Of a stretch of DNA of 64,000 nucleotides, positions 27,530 to 36,462 are shown in pieces. Position numbers and translations under genes: made by a program. The notes beneath the pieces are model-generated. The model made no database searches. It saw only the letters and a list, made by a program, of their open reading frames with translations, and was not told the DNA's origin. This DNA is from Streptomyces misionensis (GTDB taxonomy: Bacteria; Actinomycetota; Actinomycetes; Streptomycetales; Streptomycetaceae): the NCBI RefSeq assembly GCF_900104815.1, contig NZ_FNTD01000004.1, forward strand, positions 7,129,001 to 7,193,000, in the 5' to 3' direction. Every line of letters starts with the position of its first letter. Position 1 is the first letter of the stretch.

Positions 27530-28765
27530 TCAGGGCCTGCGGCCGCGGAAGGTGCGGCGCAGGTCGCCCACCCAGGCGCCGGGGTTCTCCCACGGGATGA
27601 AGTGGCCGCCGCGGTCGTGGGCGTTGACGTTGACGTGGTTGAACCAGCCGGCCTGCGGGCCGCTCCGGAACGCCCGCACGCGCTCCTCGGTGGTGTGCAC
27701 GCCGGGCGGGTTCTCGTAACGGACGAAGGTGAGGCCGACCGGTGCCTGCACGACCGGGGTGCGGTCGTGGGCGGGTGCCCAGGGGTGGCGGTTGGCGTTG
27801 GCGTAGTAACGCATCGACGTGGCGATCGAGTTGTTCACCCAGTAGATCGTGGCGTGGGTGAGCATGTCGTCCCTGCTGAACACGGACTCGACGTCGCCGC
27901 CGTTGTCGCTCCAGGCGTTCCAGCGCTCCAGCAGCCAGGCGAGCAGCCCGGCGGGCGAATCGCTCAGCGCGTGGGCCAGGGTCGCGCCGTCGAGCATGTG
28001 CACGGCGAGGTGGGAGGCCGAGCGGCGGTCCATCTCGACGAGGCGGGCGCGCACGTCGGCGGGCTGGTCGTCGGTGAGCGGCCGGTTCCGGGCGAAGTCC
28101 CAGGCACGGGGGCCGTTGAAGAAGTCGAGCGGCAGCCCCGAGCCGATGTGGATGCCGTACAGCTCGCCGGCGTACTTGTGACCGAGCTGGCTCGTGACGA
28201 TCCCGCCGATGTCGCAGCCACCGGCGGCGTACTTCTCGTACCCCAGCGTCTCGGTCATCAGGGTGTGCCAGAGGTCGGCGACCTTCCAGAAGTTGACGTC
28301 CGGGAAGCCGGTGAGCGGTCCGGGGAAGCCGAAGCCGGGCAGGGACGGCACGATGACGTCGAAGGCGTCCGCGGGGTCACCGCCGAACGCGGCCGGGTCG
28401 GCGAGCGGGCCGATCACCTTCGACCAGTGCCAGAACGTCCAGGGCCAGCCGTGGGTGAGGATCAACGGGATCGGCCGGGGGCCGCGGCCGGGTTCGCGCA
28501 GGAAGTGCACCGGAACACCGGCGACGCTCACCTGGTAGTGCTCGTGCCGGTTGATGGCGGCCTCGGCCGCGCGCCAGTCGTAGCCGTCCCGCCAGTAGGC
28601 GATCAGTTCGCCGAGATAGCCGGCGGGCACACCGTAGGACCAGTCCTCGTTGCCCTCGTCCACCGGCGGCCGGGTGGACGCGAGCCGGGCGCGCAGGTCG
28701 TCGAGGACCTCGTCGGGCACGTGGAGCGGGGCGGGTTCCAGCGGTAAGGACTGCGGGGCGGTCAT
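27530..28765 (-). CDS. Epoxide hydrolase (EHN-domain alpha/beta hydrolase)
   Basis: A 411-residue epoxide hydrolase of the microsomal-like group. The N-terminal EHN region (LHVPDEVLDDLRARLASTRPP through WRDGYDWRAAEAAINRHEHYQVSVAGVPVHFL) is diagnostic. The oxyanion motif is THGWPWTFWHW, the nucleophile Asp lies in GGCDIGGIVTSQL, and the C-terminal His in DRGGHFIPWENPG. It opens epoxides to diols through an ester intermediate on the Asp. The ATG at 28765 has GAAGGAACC upstream; a longer frame to 29065 is not family-like. It is divergent from xylF, with a 397-base gap. Confidence 0.9.
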   Translation of the reverse strand: MTAPQSLPLEPAPLHVPDEVLDDLRARLASTRPPVDEGNEDWSYGVPAGYLGELIAYWRDGYDWRAAEAAINRHEHYQVSVAGVPVHFLREPGRGPRPIPLILTHGWPWTFWHWSKVIGPLADPAAFGGDPADAFDVIVPSLPGFGFPGPLTGFPDVNFWKVADLWHTLMTETLGYEKYAAGGCDIGGIVTSQLGHKYAGELYGIHIGSGLPLDFFNGPRAWDFARNRPLTDDQPADVRARLVEMDRRSASHLAVHMLDGATLAHALSDSPAGLLAWLLERWNAWSDNGGDVESVFSRDDMLTHATIYWVNNSIATSMRYYANANRHPWAPAHDRTPVVQAPVGLTFVRYENPPGVHTTEERVRAFRSGPQAGWFNHVNVNAHDRGGHFIPWENPGAWVGDLRRTFRGRRP

Positions 28766-29162
28766 GGCGTGGTTCCTTCTGGACGGGGGCAAGCGGCGTC
28801 CCCGGCCTGCCGGGTGGCCGGGCGGCGAGCCGGGTCGGTGCTCTTCGGCGCGGGCTCCGACGATATGCCGACCGCCCCTGGCCCCCGCACTCCTGAGCCC
28901 GTCGAACCGGTCACGGGCACCGGGCCGGACGTCGGGGTTTCGGCGACGTGGCCGATTCGTTACCGGCTCCGGTCGATTTCGAGGTTGCGCGGGGGTGGCC
29001 GAGACGGCGGCGGTAGCCGTATGTTCTGGCCGACAACATTCAGCGCGGTGGACGTCGATACCCACCGAAGCCGGTCACGCGTGCGCTTCCGTGTCCCACA
29101 TCCCTTCGAGCACATCCGTGGGCGGATGCGCACCCGGCCACGCCCCAGAAAGGACCCTGCCC
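28766..29162. other. 397-base divergent gap: epoxide hydrolase / xylF control region
   Basis: No gene is seen here. The right half carries the ROK-type dyad at 29021-29039 and the leader of xylF; the left part must hold the epoxide hydrolase promoter, for which I see no clear hexamers. The stretch 29095-29150 (CATCCCTTCGAGCACATCC onward) looks like untranslated leader before the AAAGGACCC ribosome site. Confidence 0.5.
29021..29039. promoter_or_regulatory. ROK-type operator upstream of xylF
   Basis: Inverted repeat ATGTT-N9-AACAT (29021-29039, with an inner T/A pair also symmetric) in a locally AT-richer patch about 125 bases before xylF. Inverted repeats of this type are common targets of ROK repressors in front of actinobacterial sugar ABC operons, and a ROK regulator gene ends this operon. 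Likely autoregulatory. Confidence 0.55.
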
Positions 29163-30257
29163 ATGCGCAAGGGGCTCCTCCTCACCACAGCCTCCGTGGC
29201 GCTGCTGACGACCCTCACCGCCTGCGGGAACTCCTCGTCGGGCGGCGACTCGTCGGGCTCCGGCGGCAAGAAGCCGAAGATCGGCGTGATCCTCCCGGAC
29301 AGCAAGTCGTCCGCCCGCTGGGAGACGGCCGACCGCCCCTACCTCGCCAAGGCGTTCAAGGCGGCGGGCGTCGACTACGACATCCAGAACGCCCAGGGCG
29401 ACAAGCAGGCGTTCCAGACGATCGCGGACCAGATGATCAGCAGCGGCGTGAACGTCCTGGTGATCGTCAACCTCGACAGCGGCACCGGCAAGGCCGTCCT
29501 GGACAAGGCCAAGGCCCAGGGAGTGGCCACCATCGACTACGACCGGCTGACGCTCGGCGGCTCCGCCCAGTACTACGTGAGCTTCGACAACACGGTGGTC
29601 GGCAAGTTGCAGGGCGAGGGCCTGAGCAAGTGCCTGTCGGACATGAAGGCGAAGAAGCCGGTCGTCGCCGAGCTGAACGGCTCGCCCACCGACAACAACG
29701 CCACGCTCTTCGCCCAGGGTTACAACAGCGTCCTCGACCCCAAGTACAGCTCCGGCGAGTACGTCAAGGGCCCCAACCAGTCCGTGCCCGACTGGGACAA
29801 CGCCCAGGCCGGGACCATCTTCGAGCAGATGCTCACCAGCGAGCCCCGGATCGGCGGCGTGCTGGCCGCCAACGACGGCCTCGGCAACGCGGCCATCGCG
29901 GTGCTGCGCAAGAACCACCGCAACGGCCAGGTGCCGGTGACCGGGCAGGACGCCACCGTGCAGGGCCTGCAGAACATCCTGGCCGGCGACCAGTGCATGA
30001 CCGTCTACAAGGCGGTCAAGAAGGAGGCCGACGCGACCGCCCGGCTCGCCGTCGCCCTGGCCAAGGGCAAGAAGGGGCAGACCAACGGGAGCGTCAAGGA
30101 CCCCCAGGGCGGGCGTACGGTGCCCTCCGTGCTGCTCACCCCGGTCGCCGTCTACAAGGACAACGTCAAGGACGTCGTGAACGACGGATACGTGACCAAG
30201 GCCCAGCTGTGCACCGGCCGGTACGCCGCCCTGTGCGCCAAGGCCGGCATCCAGTAA
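29163..30257 (+). CDS. xylF: Xylose-type ABC transporter substrate-binding lipoprotein XylF
   Basis: A 364-residue periplasmic-binding protein (ribose/xylose type, Peripla_BP_4). MRKGLLLTTASVALLTTLTAC gives a lipoprotein signal with the lipobox cysteine near residue 21, then a Ser/Gly-rich tether and the first strand PKIGVILPDSKSSARWE. The hinge and ligand elements QMISSGVNVLVIVNLDSG, AQGVATIDYDRL and GGVLAANDGLGNAAI match XylF-like proteins. Start has AAAGGACCC upstream. It is followed by a single-domain ATPase, a permease and a ROK regulator, the arrangement known as xylFGH-rok7B7 in S. coelicolor. Likely ligand D-xylose or a related pentose, inferred from synteny. Confidence 0.87.
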   Translation: MRKGLLLTTASVALLTTLTACGNSSSGGDSSGSGGKKPKIGVILPDSKSSARWETADRPYLAKAFKAAGVDYDIQNAQGDKQAFQTIADQMISSGVNVLVIVNLDSGTGKAVLDKAKAQGVATIDYDRLTLGGSAQYYVSFDNTVVGKLQGEGLSKCLSDMKAKKPVVAELNGSPTDNNATLFAQGYNSVLDPKYSSGEYVKGPNQSVPDWDNAQAGTIFEQMLTSEPRIGGVLAANDGLGNAAIAVLRKNHRNGQVPVTGQDATVQGLQNILAGDQCMTVYKAVKKEADATARLAVALAKGKKGQTNGSVKDPQGGRTVPSVLLTPVAVYKDNVKDVVNDGYVTKAQLCTGRYAALCAKAGIQ

Positions 30258-30282
30258 CCCACTCCAGCCGGGCCCACAGGCC

Positions 30283-30329
30283 GGCCGCGGGTTCCAAGGC
30301 GCCCTGACCGCCTGCCGGAACCCGCGGCC
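30283..30329 (+). terminator. Intercistronic hairpin between xylF and xylG
   Basis: Perfect 13-base-pair stem GGCCGCGGGTTCC / GGAACCCGCGGCC with a 21-base loop, in the 96-base gap after xylF. It would act as a partial terminator or 3' stabiliser, giving more binding protein than transporter, a common pattern in sugar ABC operons. Confidence 0.75.
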
Positions 30330-30353
30330 CCACGACTTCAGGAGCCGTCCTCC

Positions 30354-31130
30354 ATGACAGCGACCCCCATCCTCCAACTGCGCGGCGTCAACAAGAGTTT
30401 CGGCCCGGTGCAGGTGCTGCACGACGTGGCCTTCAGCGCCTGCCCCGGCGAAGTGACCGCCCTCGTGGGCGACAACGGCGCCGGCAAGTCCACCCTGGTC
30501 AAATGCATCGGGGGGATCCACTCCATCGACGCCGGCGAGTACTGGTTCGACGGCGAGCAGGTGCAGATGCACAGCCCCCGGGACGCCGCCGCGCTCGGCG
30601 TGGAGATCGTGTACCAGGACCTCGCCCTGTGCGACAACCTGGACATCGTCCAGAACATGTTCCTCGGCCGGGAGAAGCGCAGGGGCCTGCTCCTCGACGA
30701 CGCGACCATGGAGGAACTGGCCGCCAAGACCCTCGCCGGACTCTCGGTCAAGACCGTCAAGTCCCTGCGGCAGCGGGTCTCCAGCCTCTCCGGCGGCCAG
30801 CGCCAGACCGTCGCCATCGCCAAGGCGGTGCTGTGGAACAGCAAGCTCGTCATCCTCGACGAGCCGACCGCCGCACTGGGCGTCGCCCAGACCGCCCAGG
30901 TCCTGGAACTGGTGCGGCGGCTGGCCGACAACGGCCTGGCCGTGGTGCTCATCTCGCACAACATGAACGACGTCTTCGCGGTGTCCGACCAGATCGCCGC
31001 CCTCTACCTGGGCCGGACGGCCGCCCAGGTCAGGACCTCGGACGTGACACACGCCCAGCTCGTCGAACTGATCACCTCGGGCCGCAGCGGAAACCTGGGC
31101 CTCACCGACACCAATGGAGCAGCCGCATGA
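30354..31130 (+). CDS. xylG: Sugar ABC transporter ATPase XylG
   Basis: A 258-residue single nucleotide-binding domain. Walker A GDNGAGKST, Q-loop IVYQDLALCDNL, signature SLSGGQRQTVAIAKA and Walker B LVILDEPTAALG with switch His in ISHNMNDV. Enterobacterial XylG is a fused double ATPase of ~500 residues; this half-size form is the usual actinobacterial layout and should dimerise on the permease. GGAGCC precedes the ATG. Overlaps the permease gene by four bases (ATGA). Confidence 0.9.
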   Translation: MTATPILQLRGVNKSFGPVQVLHDVAFSACPGEVTALVGDNGAGKSTLVKCIGGIHSIDAGEYWFDGEQVQMHSPRDAAALGVEIVYQDLALCDNLDIVQNMFLGREKRRGLLLDDATMEELAAKTLAGLSVKTVKSLRQRVSSLSGGQRQTVAIAKAVLWNSKLVILDEPTAALGVAQTAQVLELVRRLADNGLAVVLISHNMNDVFAVSDQIAALYLGRTAAQVRTSDVTHAQLVELITSGRSGNLGLTDTNGAAA

Positions 31131-32407
31131 CCACCGCCGTCGCCCCCGAGAAGCCCGAACGGCCGGAGAACCCCGGCGCGTCCGGCGCGCAGTCCGACGC
31201 CGCCGTCCCCGGTCTGCGCGCGCTGGTCACCGGCTACCGCGACCGGCTGCGCGGCGGCGAACTCGGGGCCCTGCCCGCGGTCCTCGGCCTGGTGGCGCTC
31301 TGCGTCTTCTTCGGAATCCTGAGCCCCGTCTTCTTCTCCGACCTCAACTTCGCCAACCTGCTCACCCAGGGGGCGGGCAGCATCGCGATCGCCATGGGGC
31401 TGGTCTTCGTCCTCCTCCTCGGGGAGATCGACCTGTCCGCCGGATACGCCAGCGGTGTCTGCGCCGCGGTGCTGGCCATCCTCCTCACCAACCACGGATG
31501 GCCGTGGTACGGCGCCGTCGCCGCCGCCATGCTGACCGGCGTCGTCATCGGCCTGCTCCTGGGCACGCTGGTCGCGAAGGTGGGCATCCCCTCGTTCGTG
31601 GTCACGCTGGCCGCGTTCCTGGGCTTCCAGGGCATCGTGCTGATCCTGCTGAAGGAGGGCACGAACATCTCCATCGAGGACAAGACCCTGCTGGCCATCG
31701 CCAACAACAACCTCTCGCCCCTGGCCGGATGGCTGCTGCTGGTGTGCGGTGTCGCGGTGTACGCGGCGATCCTGCTGCGCCGTGACCACAACCGCCGCCG
31801 CCGGGGGCTGGCGACCACCCCGCCGGTGCTGGTCGCCGTCCGCCTCGGCCTGCCGACGGTGCTCGGCGCCCTGGCCGTGTACGTGCTCAACCAGGAGCGC
31901 AGCCGCAACGCGGTGGTGGTCTCGCTGAAGGGCGTGCCCATCGTGGTGCCGCTCATCGGCGTCCTGCTCGTGCTGGGCACGTTCGTCCTCCAGCGCACCC
32001 CGTTCGGTCTGCACATCTACTCCGTCGGCGGCAACGCCGAGGCGGCCCGGCGGGCCGGCATCAACGTGGCGTTCATCCGCATCACCGCCTTCGTCATCTG
32101 CTCGGCCATGGCGGCGGTCGGCGGCATCATCGCGGCTTCCCGGGGCAACTCCGTGGACCCCAACACCGGGGGCAGCAACGTCCTGCTGCTCGCCGTCGGG
32201 GCCGCCGTCATCGGCGGCACCAGTCTCTTCGGCGGGCGGGGCCGGGTCGTCGACGCCGTGCTGGGCGGGATGCTGGTGGCCGTCATCCAGAACGGGATGG
32301 GTCTCATGGGGTACAGCTCGGGGGTCAAGTACGCTGTCACGGGTTCGGTGCTGCTGGTGGCCGCGGGTGTGGACGCGCTGTCCCGGCACCGAGCCGTACA
32401 GCGATGA
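31127..32407 (+). CDS. xylH: Sugar ABC transporter permease XylH
   Basis: A 426-residue permease of the branched BPD_transp_2 family with roughly ten to twelve membrane segments. The EIDLSAG loop (GLVFVLLLGEIDLSAGYASG) is the known signature of ribose/xylose permeases that contacts the ATPase, and GGNAEAARRAGINV and GTSLFGGRGRVVDAVLGG are further family blocks. A loop of ~25 charged residues (LLRRDHNRRRRG) lies in the middle. Coupled to xylG by ATGA. Transports the sugar delivered by XylF. Confidence 0.9.
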   Translation: MTTAVAPEKPERPENPGASGAQSDAAVPGLRALVTGYRDRLRGGELGALPAVLGLVALCVFFGILSPVFFSDLNFANLLTQGAGSIAIAMGLVFVLLLGEIDLSAGYASGVCAAVLAILLTNHGWPWYGAVAAAMLTGVVIGLLLGTLVAKVGIPSFVVTLAAFLGFQGIVLILLKEGTNISIEDKTLLAIANNNLSPLAGWLLLVCGVAVYAAILLRRDHNRRRRGLATTPPVLVAVRLGLPTVLGALAVYVLNQERSRNAVVVSLKGVPIVVPLIGVLLVLGTFVLQRTPFGLHIYSVGGNAEAARRAGINVAFIRITAFVICSAMAAVGGIIAASRGNSVDPNTGGSNVLLLAVGAAVIGGTSLFGGRGRVVDAVLGGMLVAVIQNGMGLMGYSSGVKYAVTGSVLLVAAGVDALSRHRAVQR

Positions 32408-32444
32408 ATGCCCCACGCTCCCGTGACAACGAGGTCCCCGTGCC

Positions 32445-33680
32445 ATGAAAGTCGGCCATTCCCAGGAGGAGATCCGACGGCACAACCTCAGCACCCTGCT
32501 GCACCACGTCCACATCGGCGGACCCGTCTCCCGGGCCGCCCTCGCCGACCGCATGGGGCTCAACCGCAGCACCATCCTGGGACTGGTCACCGACCTGACC
32601 ACGGCCGGGCTCGTCCTCGAGGAGCTCCCGCGCGACACCGGCCGGGCGGGCCGGCCCTCGCTGGTCGTACGGCCTGAGTCGGCCCGTGTGTACGTGCTCG
32701 CGTACGACGTCGGGGTGGACCGTCTCGCGGCCGCCCGCATCGGACTCGGCGGTGTCTTCCTCGACCGGCGCGAACGCTCCTGGCCGCTGGACGAACCGAA
32801 CGATCCCGCGGAGGTCGCCGACGCCCTCGCCGGGTTCGCCCGGCAGATGCTGGCGATCGCGGAGCCCGGCAGCCGCTGCGTCGGCGTCGGAGTGGCCGTG
32901 CGGGGCATCGTCCGGCACCCCGACGGCCTGGTGCGGCGCGCCCCCAACATGGGCTGGACCGATCAGGACTTCCGCACCGAACTCGCCCGCCGGCTCGACC
33001 TCGGCGTCCCCGTCGAGGTGGACAACGAGGCGAACCTCGGTGCCCTCGCCGAACATCTGCGGGGCGCCGGGGTGGGCAGCGACAACATCGTCTATCTGCA
33101 CGGGGACATCGGCATCGGCGGCGGCCTGGTCACCGGCGGCCGGCTGCTGCGCGGCACGGACGGGTACGGCGGCGAGGTCGGCCACATGATCGTCAACCCG
33201 CGCGACGGCAGCCCCTGCGGCTGCGGCGCCCGCGGCTGCCTCGAAGCCGAGGCCGGCGAACGTGCCCTGCTCGCCGCCGCCGGCCGCGACCCGCAGGAGA
33301 CCGGCCAGGACGTGGTGCGGGCGGTCGTCTCCGCCGCCGACCGGGGAGACGTGGTGGCGCGGGCCGCGCTGCACCAGGTCGGCGACTGGCTCGGCGTCGG
33401 TGTCGCCAATCTGGTCAACCTCTTCAACCCCAGCGTCGTCATCTTCGGCGGCATGCTCCGCGACCTGTTCCTCGGCGCGGCCGCGCAGATCCGCAGCCGT
33501 ATCAACATCAGCACCCTCGCCGCCTCCCGCGAGAAGCTCTGTCTGCGGGTCAGCCGGCTCGGCGAGGACACCGTCCTCGTGGGCGCCGCCGAACTGGGTT
33601 TCTCCGCGTTGCTGGCCGATCCCCTGGCCGTCCTGGCCGACGCCGCCGAGGAACGACTGGCCCCACCGCTGCCCGGGTGA
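32445..33680 (+). CDS. rok7B7: ROK-family regulator (Rok7B7-like)
   Basis: A 411-residue ROK repressor/activator. The N-terminal wHTH covers RRHNLSTLLHHVHIGGPVSRAALADRMGLNRSTILGLVTDLTTAGLV (about residues 8-55). The ROK sugar-binding domain follows, with VEVDNEANLGALAE, the GDIGIGGGLV phosphate-type loop, EVGHMIVNP and the zinc motif CGCGARGCLEAEAG. In S. coelicolor the ROK gene rok7B7 lies beside xylFGH and affects xylose use, carbon control and antibiotic production; the same neighbourhood here supports orthology. It starts 37 bases after xylH and probably binds the ATGTT/AACAT site before xylF. Confidence 0.85.
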   Translation: MKVGHSQEEIRRHNLSTLLHHVHIGGPVSRAALADRMGLNRSTILGLVTDLTTAGLVLEELPRDTGRAGRPSLVVRPESARVYVLAYDVGVDRLAAARIGLGGVFLDRRERSWPLDEPNDPAEVADALAGFARQMLAIAEPGSRCVGVGVAVRGIVRHPDGLVRRAPNMGWTDQDFRTELARRLDLGVPVEVDNEANLGALAEHLRGAGVGSDNIVYLHGDIGIGGGLVTGGRLLRGTDGYGGEVGHMIVNPRDGSPCGCGARGCLEAEAGERALLAAAGRDPQETGQDVVRAVVSAADRGDVVARAALHQVGDWLGVGVANLVNLFNPSVVIFGGMLRDLFLGAAAQIRSRINISTLAASREKLCLRVSRLGEDTVLVGAAELGFSALLADPLAVLADAAEERLAPPLPG

Positions 33681-34018
33681 CACCGGGTTCCTCCGCCGGG
33701 AATTCACGGCGAGGAAAAGGGGCCGCGTATTCCGCGCACGGGTCTGGATCACGGCCGGACGCCCTGCTAATGTCCAGTCACTCATTCATCCGCCGCGGGT
33801 TCCCGATAATTCGGAACCCGGTGATCGCGGTTCCCGTGCATTTTCCCGGGTTCATGAATCCCGGCAGTCGGCAAGCGGCCCTCGCCGCCCGCGGTGACAT
33901 CGGGAACACGCGGAAATCGGCGCTTCTCCTTCGACGAAACACAGCCGATCAGTGCCCCGACGGCGAACGGCACGCCGCCGTCTTCCGGCACCCATGCGAG
34001 AACTTCTCTGGAGGGGAC
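33681..34018. other. 338-base gap with operator-like dyads before the dehydrogenase cluster
   Basis: No gene is seen. It holds a perfect inverted repeat at 33796-33820 (separate entry), and the near-palindrome GGGTTCATGAATCCC at about 33849. No -35/-10 pair stands out. The 33990-34018 stretch ends in the CTGGAGGGGACAT ribosome site of the next gene. This is the likely control region for the plus-strand dehydrogenase/MFS unit. Confidence 0.45.
33796..33820. promoter_or_regulatory. Perfect 8-bp dyad, putative operator
   Basis: Arms CGGGTTCC (33796-33803) and GGAACCCG (33813-33820) flank an AT-rich nine-base centre, CGATAATTC. A weak AT core between GC arms fits a protein-binding operator rather than a terminator, although it could also form a hairpin after the ROK gene. 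It is about 200 bases upstream of the first Gfo/Idh/MocA gene. Confidence 0.45.
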
Positions 34019-35215
34019 ATGACCAGCACCAAGAACGAGCACGTCGAGCGTGGTCCGGAGGCGGCCGGCGAAACGGTCGGAGCGGTCTTCGTCGGCTGTG
34101 GATACGCCGCGGACTTCTACGGCGCCACCCTGCCCAATTACCCCCACATCGAGGTCAAGGGCGCCTTCGACGTGGAAAGCGAACGCGCCGCCTCGTTCGC
34201 CGGTGAGTACGGCGGACGCGTCTTCGGCGACCTCCGGGAGGTGCTGGCCGATCCGGACGTCTCCCTCGTGGTGAACCTGACCCCCGTGTCCCAGCACTAC
34301 ACCGTGACCAAGGCGGCCCTGCTGGCGGGCAAGCACGTCTACTCGGAGAAGCCGCTCGCCTCCACGCTCCCGGAGGCGACGGAACTCGTCGAACTGGCCA
34401 GGGAGAGGGGGCTGCTGCTGTCGAGTGCCCCGTCGACCGTCTTCAGCCAGTCCGCGCAGACGCTGCTGCGCGCCGTCGGCGACGGACTGATCGGCAAGCC
34501 GCGTCTGGTGCACGCCTCGCTCGACATGGGCGCCCTGGCCTTCATGCCGTACACGCAGTGGCGCAGCCGGCGGGGTGTGCCCTGGCCCTATCGGGACGAG
34601 ATCGCCAACGGCTGCGTCATGGAACACGCGGGCTACCAACTCAGCTGGCTGGTGGCCATGTTCGGGCCGGTGGTGCGGATGGCGGCCCACACCTCGCTCC
34701 AGCTCGGCGGACAGTGGCCCGAGCACACCGAGGTGGCACCCGACATCTCCCTCGGCTTCCTGGAGTTCGCCGACGGCACCGTGTGCAGACTCAGCATCGG
34801 CTGGGTCGCGCCGGCCGATCTGTCCCTCACCGTCATCGGCGACCAGGGGACCCTCTCGGTGGGCGACGTATGGCAGGCGTCGGCCCCGGTCATGCTGCGG
34901 CGCAACGCCAGGACGAGCGGCAAGACCAACGCCTACCTCGGCGAACCGGAACAGCTGCCCTTCGTGATTCCGCCCGCCCGGCACCGCTACGACGACACCC
35001 ACGACCTCACGGTCGGCGCGGGTGTGGCTGACATGGCCATGGCAATCATCAAGGGGGAGCAGCCCTTCCTGAGCGCCGACTTCTCCCTGCACGTGCTCGA
35101 CGTCAGCCTCCGGCTCTCCGAGGGGCGAGGCGTCATGGAGGACGTCCCGGTGCGCGCCGGCGACGACAAGAAGCTCGCGGTGGCGCCCGCGGGCGCCGGT
35201 ACGGCGGCCCGGTGA
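34019..35215 (+). CDS. Gfo/Idh/MocA-family dehydrogenase (first copy)
   Basis: A 398-residue NAD(P)-dependent sugar or cyclitol dehydrogenase. After ~20 charged residues comes the Rossmann motif VFVGCGYAADFYG, then the conserved YSEKPLASTLPEA with the family's catalytic-site Lys. The usual second-domain motif GGGxxxDxGxH is replaced by NGCVMEHAGYQLSWLVAMFGP, an unusual version that keeps a His. A long C-terminal tail (~25 residues) extends beyond the fold. TGGAGGGGACAT gives a good ribosome site. It should oxidise or reduce a sugar hydroxyl/keto group or a sugar-like ring; substrate unknown. First gene of a plus-strand trio with a second dehydrogenase and an MFS exporter. Confidence 0.85.
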   Translation: MTSTKNEHVERGPEAAGETVGAVFVGCGYAADFYGATLPNYPHIEVKGAFDVESERAASFAGEYGGRVFGDLREVLADPDVSLVVNLTPVSQHYTVTKAALLAGKHVYSEKPLASTLPEATELVELARERGLLLSSAPSTVFSQSAQTLLRAVGDGLIGKPRLVHASLDMGALAFMPYTQWRSRRGVPWPYRDEIANGCVMEHAGYQLSWLVAMFGPVVRMAAHTSLQLGGQWPEHTEVAPDISLGFLEFADGTVCRLSIGWVAPADLSLTVIGDQGTLSVGDVWQASAPVMLRRNARTSGKTNAYLGEPEQLPFVIPPARHRYDDTHDLTVGAGVADMAMAIIKGEQPFLSADFSLHVLDVSLRLSEGRGVMEDVPVRAGDDKKLAVAPAGAGTAAR

Positions 35216-35293
35216 ACCGGGGCCGCGCGGGCGGGCCCCGGGACACAGCGGCGCCCCGCGGCGCCGGAGGCACCATTCAGCGAAGGAGACGAC

Positions 35294-36403
35294 ATGGCTG
35301 ACCCGTTGCGGATCGGCGTGGTGGGCGCCGGCAACATCAGCGGCGAATACCTGGAGACGCTGTCCGCGCTGCCGAACGTGCGGCCCGTACAGGTGGCGAC
35401 GCGCGACCCCGAACGCGCGCGGGCCGTCGTCGCGCGGTTCCCGGGGACGCGGGCGACGAGCCTGCCGGAACTGTACGCCTCGGACGAGGTGGACCTCGTA
35501 CTCGATCTCACGACGCCCGCGGCGCACCTGGAGGTGTCCCGGGCCGCGATCGAGGCGGGCAAGCACCTGTACGGCGAGAAACCGCTCGCCATGACCACCG
35601 GGGAGGCCCGCTCCATCCTCACCGCTGCCTCCACCGCCGGGGTGCGGGTCGGCTGCGCGCCGGACACGGTCCTCGGCACCGGCATCCAGACCGCGCGGGT
35701 GTGCGTGGAGAAGGGCGAGATCGGCACCCCGGTCGCGGCGACCGCCTTCATGACCACGCCGGGGCACGAACGCTGGCACCCCGACCCGGAGTTCTACTAC
35801 CGGCCGGGCGGCGGGCCGCTGCTGGACATGGGCCCGTACTACCTGACCGCGCTGGTGCTGATGCTCGGACCCGTGCGCCGCGTCACCGGACTGTCCTGCG
35901 CCCCACGCCGTACCCGCACGATCGGCAGCGGCCCCCGGGCGGGCACGACCTTCCCCGTGGAGGTGGCCACCCATGTCACCGGGGTGCTGGAACACGAGGG
36001 CGGGGCGCTTTCCACCCTCATGCTGAGCTTCGACGTCTGGCAGAGCACGCTGCCCCGGATCGAGGTGTACGGCACCGAAGGCACCCTGGCGGTACCCGAT
36101 CCGAACAGCTTCACCGGCGACGTCCGCGTCTGCCACGCCGGGGACCGGGAATGGCGGACGGCGCCGGTGCTCGGCGGCTACCGCGGCGTGGCCCGCGGCA
36201 TCGGCGTCGCGGACATGGCGCACGCCATCGCCACGGGCACGCCGCACCGGGCGAGTGCCGAACTGGCCTATCACGTGCTCGACCTCATGGAATCGCTGCT
36301 CGCCGCCGCGGAGTCGGGCGGCAGCCGCCGGGTGGACAGCGGCTTCACCCGCCCCGAACCGGTGCCCGCCGACGCGCGGCCCGAGGACCTGTGCCCGGGA
36401 TGA
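35294..36403 (+). CDS. Gfo/Idh/MocA-family dehydrogenase (second copy)
   Basis: A 369-residue paralogue with little close similarity to the preceding gene. Rossmann motif RIGVVGAGNISGEYLETL, EKPLAMTTGEA with the Lys, and GGGPLLDMGPYYLTALVLMLGPV where a Tyr stands at the usual catalytic His position; this DMGPYY form is common in actinobacterial members. CEbb-type sheet residues and a GTEGTLAVPDPN strand complete the C-terminal domain. AAGGAGACGAC precedes the ATG. Two different enzymes of this family side by side often carry out oxidation and later reduction around one ring intermediate, so they may bracket a single keto-sugar or keto-cyclitol transformation. Inferred. Confidence 0.87.
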   Translation: MADPLRIGVVGAGNISGEYLETLSALPNVRPVQVATRDPERARAVVARFPGTRATSLPELYASDEVDLVLDLTTPAAHLEVSRAAIEAGKHLYGEKPLAMTTGEARSILTAASTAGVRVGCAPDTVLGTGIQTARVCVEKGEIGTPVAATAFMTTPGHERWHPDPEFYYRPGGGPLLDMGPYYLTALVLMLGPVRRVTGLSCAPRRTRTIGSGPRAGTTFPVEVATHVTGVLEHEGGALSTLMLSFDVWQSTLPRIEVYGTEGTLAVPDPNSFTGDVRVCHAGDREWRTAPVLGGYRGVARGIGVADMAHAIATGTPHRASAELAYHVLDLMESLLAAAESGGSRRVDSGFTRPEPVPADARPEDLCPG

Positions 36404-36462
36404 GGACCCGGCGAGCGGAACCTCGGTCAAGGACATCCCCCGTCGGCAAGTGGAGGTGAACG

